Source: an uncultured Bacteroidales bacterium (GTDB taxonomy: Bacteria; Bacteroidota; Bacteroidia; Bacteroidales; P3). From it: 63,051 bases of DNA. This document shows, piece by piece, positions 29,910 to 38,849 of the stretch (positions are counted from its first letter, which is position 1; each line of letters begins with the position of its first letter). The notes under the pieces were generated by a model. That model did no database searches. It worked only from the letters and a program-made list of their open reading frames with translations, and had not been told where the DNA came from. The stretch lies in assembly GCA_905236645.1 (NCBI GenBank), contig CAJOMZ010000001.1, forward strand, positions 1 through 63,051, given 5' to 3'. The translations under genes were made by a program, and so were the position numbers.

Positions 29910-31116
29910 TCCACGCGACATATCGATTGCCGACTATGACTACCCCCTGCCCGACAGCCGCATAGCCAAATTTCCGCTGGCCGAGCGCGACCAGTCGAAG
30001 CTGCTGATTTACAAAGGCGGAGAGATAGCCGAGTCGCAATTCTTCCATCTGCCCGAACTGCTGCCGGAAGGGGCTATGCTGCTCTTCAACAACACAAAGG
30101 TCATCCACGCCCGCCTCTTCTTCCGCAAGCCTACAGGGTCGGTCATCGAAATCTTCTGCCTTGAGCCGTATCAGCAGCCTGTGGCCGAGGCATTCGAGGA
30201 ACGCCAGCATTGCACTTGGCTCTGTTTCATAGGCAACAACAAAAAATGGAAAGAGGGGGCGCTCTCATCAGAATTCAACATTCAAACCACCAAATACCAA
30301 ATCAAGGCTTCACGCCGCGAGGCTGTGGGCAACGCCTGGATTGTCGACTTTGAGTGGACCGGCGGCATAAGCTTTGCCGAAGTGATTGAATATGCAGGCG
30401 TCATCCCCCTCCCACCCTACCTGAATCGCAAGGCCGAAGAAAGCGACAAAGTGCGCTACCAGACGGTCTACGCCCACTACGAAGGCTCTGTTGCGGCGCC
30501 TACGGCGGGACTGCACTTCACCGACAGCTTGCTCAAAGAACTGAACGCCAAAGGCTTCAGCACCGAATACATCACCCTCCACGTCGGTGCCGGCACCTTC
30601 AAGCCTGTATCCTCAGACACCATCGGCGAACACGAGATGCACGTCGAAAAAGTGCAGATCAGCCGACAGAATATCGTCAACATAATTCACCAGTTCGGCA
30701 AGCCAATCATTCCCGTGGGCACAACCACCGTACGCACTTTGGAATCAATATATTGGCTCGGCGTAAAGCTGCAGTCCAACCCCAATCCCAAGGCAATGCA
30801 CATCCTGCAATGGGACCCCTACGAGCTCGCAAACAAAGAGATAGATGCCGGACAAGCATACCGGAACGTACTGGACTGGATGGACCACCAGGGCATTGAA
30901 CACCTCGACGGCGACACACAGCTGCTCATCGCCCCAGGCTATAAATACCACGTTATCAGTGGGCTTATAACCAACTTCCACCAACCGCGCAGCACCCTGT
31001 TGCTGCTCGTGTCGGCACTGATAGGCGACGACTGGCGACGCTGCTACCGCTATGCCCTCGACAACGGCTTCCGTTTCCTCAGCTACGGCGACAGCTGTCT
31101 GTTCCTCAAGCAATAA
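29899..31116 (+). CDS. queA: S-adenosylmethionine:tRNA ribosyltransferase-isomerase
   Basis: 405 aa; YDYPLPDSRIAKFPLAERDQSKLL, AAPTAGLHFTDSLL, LHVGAGTFKPV, TNFHQPRSTLLLLVSAL. Confidence 0.96.
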   Translation: MHTDPRDISIADYDYPLPDSRIAKFPLAERDQSKLLIYKGGEIAESQFFHLPELLPEGAMLLFNNTKVIHARLFFRKPTGSVIEIFCLEPYQQPVAEAFEERQHCTWLCFIGNNKKWKEGALSSEFNIQTTKYQIKASRREAVGNAWIVDFEWTGGISFAEVIEYAGVIPLPPYLNRKAEESDKVRYQTVYAHYEGSVAAPTAGLHFTDSLLKELNAKGFSTEYITLHVGAGTFKPVSSDTIGEHEMHVEKVQISRQNIVNIIHQFGKPIIPVGTTTVRTLESIYWLGVKLQSNPNPKAMHILQWDPYELANKEIDAGQAYRNVLDWMDHQGIEHLDGDTQLLIAPGYKYHVISGLITNFHQPRSTLLLLVSALIGDDWRRCYRYALDNGFRFLSYGDSCLFLKQ

Positions 31117-31125
31117 GACAAACCA

Positions 31126-31821
31126 ATGCCGAGGCTTTTACGCGACTTCTTCGAGCTCTTCTTTCCCAGCACCTGCTGCGTGTGCGGCGCGCCCCTCGTC
31201 GGCGACGAGCACGAACTCTGCACCAATTGCCTGCTGAAACTGCCCGAAGCGACAAGCACCCTGAAAGACAACAACTTCGTAGAGCAGCGTTTCATAGGGC
31301 GCGTGCCTGTCGAGCACTGCTCCGCCCTGCTGGTATACAGGCGTAAAACCAACGCGCAGAAGATATTACACCAGATAAAGTACTACGGCAACGAGAAGCT
31401 TGGCATCGTTATGGGACGCCAGCTCGGGCTGTATCTTGCCCAAAGCGGGCTCTACGACAGCGTCGACCTGCTCGTGCCCGTGCCACTGCACCGCCGAAAA
31501 GAACGTCGACGGGGCTACAACCAAAGCCTGCGTATCTGCCAAGGCATAGCCCAGACCTTCCCCCGCCCTATTGTCAGCAACAACCTTGTCCGCATTCGCC
31601 GCACCGACTCGCAGACGCACAAGACGCGCCTGCAGCGGCTCGACAATATGCAGGGCGTTTTCGCCGTCAAAGACAGCGAAGCACTGAAAAACAAGCACAT
31701 CCTACTTGTCGACGACGTCATAACCACAGGGGCCACCACCGAAGCCTGCTGGATAGCAATGCGCAGCATCGAAGGCCTCCGCATCAGCATTGCCGCCCTC
31801 GCCGTGAGCGGCGACAACTAA
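31126..31821 (+). CDS. comF: ComF family phosphoribosyltransferase-like protein
   Basis: 231 aa; CCVCGAPLVGDEHELCTNC zinc motif; VPLHRRKERRRGYNQS; ILLVDDVITTGAT PRPP motif. Confidence 0.93.
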   Translation: MPRLLRDFFELFFPSTCCVCGAPLVGDEHELCTNCLLKLPEATSTLKDNNFVEQRFIGRVPVEHCSALLVYRRKTNAQKILHQIKYYGNEKLGIVMGRQLGLYLAQSGLYDSVDLLVPVPLHRRKERRRGYNQSLRICQGIAQTFPRPIVSNNLVRIRRTDSQTHKTRLQRLDNMQGVFAVKDSEALKNKHILLVDDVITTGATTEACWIAMRSIEGLRISIAALAVSGDN

Positions 31822-31960
31822 CCAAAATCGGTGAAATTGCAAAATTCCTCCCCGAATGCCCCGAACAAGGGGTAACCAACTGAATTTCCGTCAATAACAC
31901 ACTTTTCCAAAAGAGTTCAATCTCCTTGGGAAAGCCCCGTTTTTGCCCTGTTGCAACACG

Positions 31961-32050
31961 CTGATTTCCATATACCAAATTCCTATCAAATTCTACCCAA
32001 ATTCTTACCAAAGTTTAGTCAAAGTTCAGTTTGGTAGAATTTGATAAAAA
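31961..32050 (+). repeat. Dispersed intergenic repeat, copy B
   Basis: CTGATTTCCATATACCAAATTCCTATCAAATTCTACCCAAATTCTTACCAAAGTTTAGTCAAAGTTCAG…; aligns with copies A and C. Confidence 0.9.
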
Positions 32051-32187
32051 TTTAGCAAAAAGTCGGATGGAATTTGAATCAATGCAGCCCCGATGCAAGA
32101 CCGTGGCGAAAGGGGCGGCAAAGGCTCGTCGGCTGACGCAAATATTATTTTTTTTATTATAAAACCCAGTCTATCAAAAGAAAATAT

Positions 32188-32195
32188 TATATTTG
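32188..32195 (+). promoter_or_regulatory. -7 motif TATATTTG
   Basis: Matches TAnnTTTG, about 65 nt upstream of 32258. Confidence 0.5.
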
Positions 32196-32257
32196 CAGTG
32201 TAAAACAAAGCCGGGGAATTCATCCAAACACCTCGCCCTTAACACGATGCATCAATT

Positions 32258-33715
32258 ATGAAATCGAAAACACTTCTTTTCTCAATCCTGTTTTTTGCGT
32301 GGTATGCAATCGGGCATACGCAGGGCACTCCTACAAGCGTGACCGCAACGCTATTCTCACCCAATAGTTTTCAGCACGCAAAAATCAAGGAATATCATTA
32401 TCCTACAACAATCTGCTGCTACATATACGACACTGTTGAGGATCAATACACCTCAGCATTTTCGTATCAGAACGACACAATAATGAAGTCAAAAATCATT
32501 TTTCTAAGCGGATACATTGTAAATGATTTTGCAATTGCCAACGACAGTGTCTTTTTCTGCGGATACGACATTAACCAAAGAGGAATTATTGGTTTTTTCA
32601 GCATTCACGACCTTTTTTACAACGACGGAAACTTTTATATCCAGAACAACTTCATTGCTCGTGACGAGGATTATAACTATTATGATGTTGAACGGTTTAC
32701 CAAGCTTGTGACACTTACAAACAACAACAACGAGCGCCATATTGTATGTATCGGATACACGACAGCAAGTACAGTCTTTCGAATGGCTTGTATGGTTGAT
32801 TTTCACACCAGCAGTTTGCCCTTTCCTGACGCCACACGTCCCATTTCTCCCTGGTCATACGAGTCTGGTTTACTATTTAAAAGGATGCCACATTATCTGC
32901 TTGACATAGCGATTGTTGGAGATTATATAATAACCGCAGGCTTTAACGAATACGACAAGATAAGCCTGCGCAAACACAACGTTCAAAACGTCTTTGGGCT
33001 GTCTGGGCCACAAAACCAGACTCTCACCTTTGACATCTTTGCCCCAAGTTATACAGGGCCAAAGAAATGGAACAACGACGAATTACTACTGACCGCGTAT
33101 ACCGGTGACACATTTGCCATAGCTGCAACGTGGATCGATAACAATGGATTAAAACCCAGACGGGCAATTAACATTTCGGAATACAGGATCAACCCTTTAA
33201 ATGGTACGTTTTCGACATCAACTCTGGTATTCAAGACACTAAACATCCTTGGCTTCCCAAACGAAGTATCATTGAAAGGATTCTGCGGCAACAGATGGAC
33301 ACGGAAACTTGCATTGCTTTTTGAGGGAAGATCCACAAACGACTCTATTCGTAGTATCTTTTTAGAAACGACACGACTGCTGACATTGCCACGAGCCAAC
33401 CTAAACAAATACACTTACTTTAATGAAAGTTTAGATGCCGGGCTCGGGGGCATTGACTTATTTAACAACCACAGCCAATATGTTATGGCCGGGAGACACG
33501 AACACCCCACATCAATTCACACTTTTAGGGTCGAAACGTCTGGCGTGAATTCATTGTGCCAGCCTCTCGTAAACTGCGCTTTCACCACCTTGCCTAATAT
33601 ATCGGCAAGCTATTCTACAAAAACATTTACTATAATGGGCGGCATTGGCAACGTCCAATCCATTCCACGACTAAACAGATTGTACTATGACATTAACATT
33701 GACTGTGAAGAATAA
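32258..33715 (+). CDS. Exported protein of unknown function
   Basis: 485 aa with signal peptide MKSKTLLFSILFFAWYAIGHTQG; no recognised domain. Confidence 0.75.
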   Translation: MKSKTLLFSILFFAWYAIGHTQGTPTSVTATLFSPNSFQHAKIKEYHYPTTICCYIYDTVEDQYTSAFSYQNDTIMKSKIIFLSGYIVNDFAIANDSVFFCGYDINQRGIIGFFSIHDLFYNDGNFYIQNNFIARDEDYNYYDVERFTKLVTLTNNNNERHIVCIGYTTASTVFRMACMVDFHTSSLPFPDATRPISPWSYESGLLFKRMPHYLLDIAIVGDYIITAGFNEYDKISLRKHNVQNVFGLSGPQNQTLTFDIFAPSYTGPKKWNNDELLLTAYTGDTFAIAATWIDNNGLKPRRAINISEYRINPLNGTFSTSTLVFKTLNILGFPNEVSLKGFCGNRWTRKLALLFEGRSTNDSIRSIFLETTRLLTLPRANLNKYTYFNESLDAGLGGIDLFNNHSQYVMAGRHEHPTSIHTFRVETSGVNSLCQPLVNCAFTTLPNISASYSTKTFTIMGGIGNVQSIPRLNRLYYDINIDCEE

Positions 33716-33735
33716 AACAAGAGGAGGACATCACT

Positions 33736-35190
33736 ATGAAAAAAACATTATTATTCATATCATTATTCCTGACAATGTCGACAGCATCGATGGCGCAAGT
33801 AGACACCATTGATATTGGTGAGCGAGTGCCAAACTATTATTATTGGGACACCAATTGGTGGGATTACTACTATTTCAATTATTCTTCCAATTATCCATAT
33901 TATTACAATGGACCTTTAGACTACGACACAATTAGTTTTTATGATTCACACAAGAATCCTAATTGCAAGTTGGAAGAAGCACGCTATTTCTTTACCGAAA
34001 AAGACTTGCGAATAATTGGGGTTGCTGGTATGACAAATATATCCATCGATCGTCCGTCAGACACCCTGCTTTATCCAGAGTATTATAGAATTTACAAGCC
34101 CGGAAGCAAAGAAAATAATGACACAATGATCCTGATTGCCGAAGCAAGATGGGACACTTCACGCATAAGCTACTTTATGATTAGCGAATCGTGGTATGAC
34201 TATTACGAAACAAAGAGATCGTATTATCCAATACACGAGGCATACTTTGACACCCCTATTGTGATACACGACAGCTTCTATGTTTCCTGTACGCACAATA
34301 ACAGTTTTTACTATCCCGAAGATGATTCCGTAGAAGTGTATGTTTCTATTTTCGATACCATAATAAAGATTCTGCGTAAACACGACAACGAACCGAGATG
34401 CGGGCAAATATCCACCGTTGCAGACGAATACGACGTCGATTTTATTCACCCAAACCCTCCAAGGGTAAAATATCGTGCACATTATCTAAACCCAATCACA
34501 GTTCCTTGCTATATAGCGTATGTCGATGACGGATGTTATAGTGACACTAATTGGCACACAAAAAACAATAGAAGAGGTTTTACGAACATCTTTCCTATAT
34601 TCGACACTTGCACTCATTGTAATCCAGGCAACGATACCTGCATAACGCCAAGCGATTTGCGGGCATCGGTGTCGCAATACGATACAGGTTCGACTACGCT
34701 GACGTGGGGATACATTGACAGAGCCATAAACTACGAAGTGTCTCTATGCAAAGACAGCTGCCAGCCCGACAACGGCACCATCCTGCAGTCGGCCACATCG
34801 TTCCTGAACATTGAAAATCTCGACACGGCACAATGGTATACCGTATGGGTTCGCAGTGTCTGCGACGACGACAAGACAAGCCCTTGGAGCAACAGCGTCC
34901 GCTTCTATATACCCGGCAAAGCATCGCAGGGTACAGAGGGCATCCAAAGCACCCTTGACCGGTTTACAATCCTTATGCCCAACCCCACAAGCGACATTGT
35001 AACCGTACTATCCTCGTTCACAATTCTTTCGGTAGACATATTCACCCTCAACGGTCAATCAGCGGCCCATCAGAGCAAAGTCAACGCAATAACCACTACC
35101 CTGCCGCTCGACAACCTACCCAAAGGCACCTACATAGTCCGCATCGTCACTCCACGCGGCACATCTCACAAGAGGCTTGTTATCAACTGA
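33736..35190 (+). CDS. Secreted protein with Fn3 domain and T9SS type A sorting domain
   Basis: 484 aa; signal peptide; Fn3 segment; C-terminus ILMPNPTSDIVTVLSS…VDIFTLNGQ…LPKGTYIVRIVTPRGTSHKRLVIN. Confidence 0.87.
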   Translation: MKKTLLFISLFLTMSTASMAQVDTIDIGERVPNYYYWDTNWWDYYYFNYSSNYPYYYNGPLDYDTISFYDSHKNPNCKLEEARYFFTEKDLRIIGVAGMTNISIDRPSDTLLYPEYYRIYKPGSKENNDTMILIAEARWDTSRISYFMISESWYDYYETKRSYYPIHEAYFDTPIVIHDSFYVSCTHNNSFYYPEDDSVEVYVSIFDTIIKILRKHDNEPRCGQISTVADEYDVDFIHPNPPRVKYRAHYLNPITVPCYIAYVDDGCYSDTNWHTKNNRRGFTNIFPIFDTCTHCNPGNDTCITPSDLRASVSQYDTGSTTLTWGYIDRAINYEVSLCKDSCQPDNGTILQSATSFLNIENLDTAQWYTVWVRSVCDDDKTSPWSNSVRFYIPGKASQGTEGIQSTLDRFTILMPNPTSDIVTVLSSFTILSVDIFTLNGQSAAHQSKVNAITTTLPLDNLPKGTYIVRIVTPRGTSHKRLVIN

Positions 35191-35348
35191 TTGACACCTA
35201 CCCAACAGGACATCTGCTAAAAAAAGATAACTTTTTCTTCGCTATTTTCATATTATTTCTTAATTTCGTTGTTTAAAACGGCAGTGCCTTTTTAAGCAAA
35301 AGATATGCTTATCAATCTGTTACAGCCAAACAAGAAAACAGAAACAAT

Positions 35349-36053
35349 ATGAAATACAATCGAGTACTACTGAAATTGAGCGGCGAGTCGCTAATGGGCA
35401 CTCAAAGCTACGGCATAGACCCTGCAATGTTGGAACAGTATGCCAAAGACATTAAACAAGCAGTAGAAAACAAGGTAGAGGTGGCCATCGTCATTGGCGG
35501 CGGCAACATATTCCGCGGCCTCAGCGGTGCAGCCAAAGGAATGGACCGCGTGCAAGGCGACTATATGGGAATGCTGGCCACACTCATCAACAGTATGGCA
35601 TTGCAGGCCGAGCTTGAGAAACAAGGACTGCATACCGAGCTGCTCAGCGGTCTGGCCATAGAGCCTATCTGCAAGGAAATGAGCCGTCGCCGCGCTATTG
35701 AGGCAATGAACGAAGGCAAAGTCGTCATCATTGGCGGCGGCAGCGGCAACCCGTTCTTCACCACCGACACCGCCTCGGCCTTGCGCGCAGTGGAAATCAA
35801 GGCCGACGCCATCTTGAAAGGCACCCGCGTAGACGGTGTCTACACCGCCGACCCCGAGAAAGATCCCACCGCCACAAAGTTCAGCACCCTCAAATTCCAA
35901 GAGGCCCTGAGCAAGAAACTCAAGATAATGGACCTGACCGCCTTCGCACTCTGCGAGGAGAACAACCTGCCCATCTACGTCTTCGATATGAACCGTCCAG
36001 GCAACCTGCTGCGGGTAGTCAGCGGCGAACCCATAGGAACAGAGATCTGCTAA
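35349..36053 (+). CDS. pyrH: UMP kinase
   Basis: 234 aa; YNRVLLKLSGESLMG, VIGGGNIFRG, GTRVDGVYTADPEKDPTA. Confidence 0.98.
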   Translation: MKYNRVLLKLSGESLMGTQSYGIDPAMLEQYAKDIKQAVENKVEVAIVIGGGNIFRGLSGAAKGMDRVQGDYMGMLATLINSMALQAELEKQGLHTELLSGLAIEPICKEMSRRRAIEAMNEGKVVIIGGGSGNPFFTTDTASALRAVEIKADAILKGTRVDGVYTADPEKDPTATKFSTLKFQEALSKKLKIMDLTAFALCEENNLPIYVFDMNRPGNLLRVVSGEPIGTEIC

Positions 36054-36161
36054 GACAGTAAAAATTCATAAGGGTCACATTGCTTAAAAAGCATAAACAA
36101 CTCTGAACCTTTATAACCCTAAAACCATTCAACCCTTTAAAAACCTTTAAAACAAAAAATA

Positions 36162-36725
36162 ATGAACGATTTATCAAAAGCCTGCATCGACGAGGCCAAC
36201 CAAAGTATGCACAGCGCCATCAACTTTCTTGAAAAAGAACTGGCCAAAATACGTGCCGGCAAAGCCAACCCCGGAATGCTCGACGGCGTAAAGATTGACT
36301 ACTACGGCACCCCCACCGAGCTGAGCCAAGCCGCCAACATCAGCACGCCCGACCCGCGCAGCATCATCATCCAGCCGTGGGACAAATCCATCATCGGAGC
36401 CATCAACAAAGCCATCCTCGACGCCAATCTGGGCTTCACGCCGCGTCACGAAGGCGAAATACTGCGCATCGTTGTACCGCCGCTGACCGAAGAGCGCCGC
36501 AAAGAGCTCTCAAAGGCCGCCAAAACCGAGGTGGAGAACAGCAAGGTCAACATCCGCAACGCCCGCCGCAACGTAATGGACAAAGTCAAGAAACTGAAAG
36601 ACAAATCCGTGCCCGAAGACGAAGTGAAGCAGGTAGAAAAAGAGATCCAGGACATCACCGACAAATTCATTGGCGAGTGCGACAAGATTTACGCCGCCAA
36701 AGAAAAAGAGATAATGACCGTGTGA
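36162..36725 (+). CDS. frr: Ribosome recycling factor
   Basis: 187 aa; IRAGKANPGMLDGVKIDYYGTPTELSQAANISTPDPRSIIIQPWD. Confidence 0.98.
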   Translation: MNDLSKACIDEANQSMHSAINFLEKELAKIRAGKANPGMLDGVKIDYYGTPTELSQAANISTPDPRSIIIQPWDKSIIGAINKAILDANLGFTPRHEGEILRIVVPPLTEERRKELSKAAKTEVENSKVNIRNARRNVMDKVKKLKDKSVPEDEVKQVEKEIQDITDKFIGECDKIYAAKEKEIMTV

Positions 36726-37465
36726 TGGACATACGCTGGTTTGAGACCCTCGAGTCCACCAACAACTATTGTAAACTCCTCGACCCCAACACCGTCGGGG
36801 AGTTTACCGTTATTTGCGCCCGCCGGCAGACCGCCGGCATAGGGCAGCAAGGCAACGCGTGGGCCAGCGAGCCGTACAGAAACCTGACCTTCAGCCTAAT
36901 CCTCAAGCCCATCTTCATTGCCGCCGAAGAGCAGTACCGCCTCACGATGGCCACAGCCCTTGCCATCGCCGAAACACTGGAGCACCTGTTCTCCGCTCTC
37001 CGTTCTCCGTTTTCCGTTAAAATCAAGTGGCCAAACGACATATACGTCGGCGACAAGAAGATATGTGGCACACTCATAACCAGTCAGATAAGCGGGAGCC
37101 GTCTAAGCCAGTCAATCTGTGGCATCGGCCTCAACGTCAACCAAACCGAATTTCCCGACTGGGTGCCCAACCCCACGTCGCTCAGCCTGCTGACAGGCTC
37201 CGAACACAACCTCGACACCCTGCTGGAAACGTTGCTCAGCAACATTGAGACAGAATACAACCACCTGAAAGACAACGACAGCAGCCTCAAAAGCCGCTAT
37301 TTAAGCCGCCTCTACCGCCTTGGTGTCGAAGCCGAATACATCCACGAAGGCCAGCTCCTTCGCGCCACCATAACAGACATCGACCATTACGGTCATCTGC
37401 AGCTCATAACAGCCGCAGGCGCTCCCCTCACCTGCGGAATGAAAGAAATCCAATTTGTGATTTGA
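36725..37465 (+). CDS. birA: Biotin--[acetyl-CoA-carboxylase] ligase
   Basis: Start at MDIRWFETLESTNNYCKLL inside the longer listed ORF. ARRQTAGIGQQGNAW; KWPNDIYVGDKKICGTLI. Confidence 0.94.
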   Translation: MDIRWFETLESTNNYCKLLDPNTVGEFTVICARRQTAGIGQQGNAWASEPYRNLTFSLILKPIFIAAEEQYRLTMATALAIAETLEHLFSALRSPFSVKIKWPNDIYVGDKKICGTLITSQISGSRLSQSICGIGLNVNQTEFPDWVPNPTSLSLLTGSEHNLDTLLETLLSNIETEYNHLKDNDSSLKSRYLSRLYRLGVEAEYIHEGQLLRATITDIDHYGHLQLITAAGAPLTCGMKEIQFVI

Positions 37466-37520
37466 TGCATCACTCTAATTAAACCAACACACTTCCTGTA
37501 CATTTTTAAAAAATAAAGAC

Positions 37521-37548
37521 ATTTTTTATTTTTGACAAAATAAAAAAT
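37521..37548. promoter_or_regulatory. Perfect 12-bp AT-only inverted repeat overlapping a -7 motif
   Basis: attttttatttt-tgac-aaaataaaaaat; contains TATTTTTG at 37527-37534. Confidence 0.6.
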
Positions 37549-37601
37549 TAAGTAATACGTTTATTAGTCACAAGCCAATTAGTCATAAACTTATTACTTA
37601 A
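37548..37601. promoter_or_regulatory. Second dyad TTAAGTAATA…TATTACTTAA enclosing two ATTAGTCA-YAA direct repeats
   Basis: Perfect 10-bp arms immediately upstream of the start at 37607. Confidence 0.5.
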
Positions 37602-37606
37602 ATAAT

Positions 37607-38728
37607 ATGAGCACTCTCTTTGTTTTCGGTAAAACCGTGAGCGGCGATGCTTTTACCGACCGAGAAAAAGACACAGCCAAGCTTGTGTCCAACTTTCAAT
37701 ATGGAGTAAATACATTCCTACTTTCTCCACGGCGATGGGGAAAGACATCACTGGTAAAAAAAGCAAAAGCCATTGCTGAGAATACAAAATTAAAGATAGT
37801 GTATGTCGACGTGCATCTCTGCCGCAGTCGCGAGGATTTTTGCGAACGTTATGCTTCGGCCATACTTACCCAGACTTCCAACAAAATGGAAGAATGGATT
37901 GACAATGCAAAAACATTTTTGAACCGTTTCAGTTTCGGAGTGAATGCTTCGGCCGACCCATCGACAGAAATGACATTCAAAATGCAACTGACTCCACGCG
38001 AACAATCACTGGAAGACCTAATACAGCTTCCGGAAAGGATTGCGAAACGTAAAAAAATACACGTGGTGGTTTGCATCGACGAGTTCCAACAGATAGGTCT
38101 CTTTCCAAACAGCGTCCAATTCCAGACAGAGCTTCGGTCTATATGGCAACATCACGAGATGACATCCTACTGTCTATTCGGCAGCAAGAAACATATGATG
38201 GAATCGTTTTTCGACGACAGCAGCAAGCCATTCTACAAGTTTGGCGACATCATATATCTACAGCGAATCCCCACCGAATATTGGGTAAAATACATCACCG
38301 GCAAATTCCGTCGCGAAGGGAAAAGCATCAGCGAGAAGCAGGCTCGCTGGATTGTCGACCACGTCGAGAGCAACTCGTCCTATGTCCAACAACTATCGTG
38401 GTACGTCTTTCAACGCACAGTGAAAAAAGTGGACGAAAACATCCTTTCCGATGCATTGACAGAACTCGTGGAACAGTGCGCCGATGTTTTTGAGGCCAAA
38501 ACAGAAAACCTGACAGCAAATCAAATAAACTTCCTGCGCTGCATAGCCGACGGAATTCACACAGGAATATCCTCTGCAAAAGTCATCGCAGCATACAATC
38601 TTGGATCGTCGCCTATTGTAGCCCAGCTGAAGAAGTCCCTTGTCGAGAAAGATTTGATTTCCATTGAGAAAAAAGAAGTCCATCTGTCAGACCCCGTGAT
38701 GGGAATCTGGCTGAAACGACAATTATAA
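37607..38728 (+). CDS. Archaeal-type AAA ATPase (STAND/ORC-like), possible member of the adjacent defence-like cassette
   Basis: 373 aa; Walker A LLSPRRWGKTSLVKKA, Walker B VVVCIDEFQQIG, C-terminal winged-helix-like region ending DPVMGIWLKRQL. Confidence 0.88.
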   Translation: MSTLFVFGKTVSGDAFTDREKDTAKLVSNFQYGVNTFLLSPRRWGKTSLVKKAKAIAENTKLKIVYVDVHLCRSREDFCERYASAILTQTSNKMEEWIDNAKTFLNRFSFGVNASADPSTEMTFKMQLTPREQSLEDLIQLPERIAKRKKIHVVVCIDEFQQIGLFPNSVQFQTELRSIWQHHEMTSYCLFGSKKHMMESFFDDSSKPFYKFGDIIYLQRIPTEYWVKYITGKFRREGKSISEKQARWIVDHVESNSSYVQQLSWYVFQRTVKKVDENILSDALTELVEQCADVFEAKTENLTANQINFLRCIADGIHTGISSAKVIAAYNLGSSPIVAQLKKSLVEKDLISIEKKEVHLSDPVMGIWLKRQL

Positions 38729-38750
38729 GACTACACCATATACGTCAACT

Positions 38751-38809
38751 ACCGTGCACTAAGAGCTCGCCACGGCCGACTAGTCGGCATCAACGAGACC
38801 GCGTACGGT
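38751..38809. other. Nested inverted repeats between AAA ATPase and SIR2/TIR genes
   Basis: Central 14-bp palindrome GCCGACTAGTCGGC (38775-38788), flanked by ctcg/cgag and accgt/acggt complementary pairs. Confidence 0.45.
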
Positions 38810-38849
38810 GAAAAGCAATTAAAAACGCAAAACAACAACATTTCCAAAT

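Noticed and set aside
36377-36724. Upstream part of the 362-aa ORF ending at 37465 (MGQIHHRSHQQSHPRRQ…)
   Set aside because: Out-of-frame reading of frr; the biotin ligase starts at 36725.
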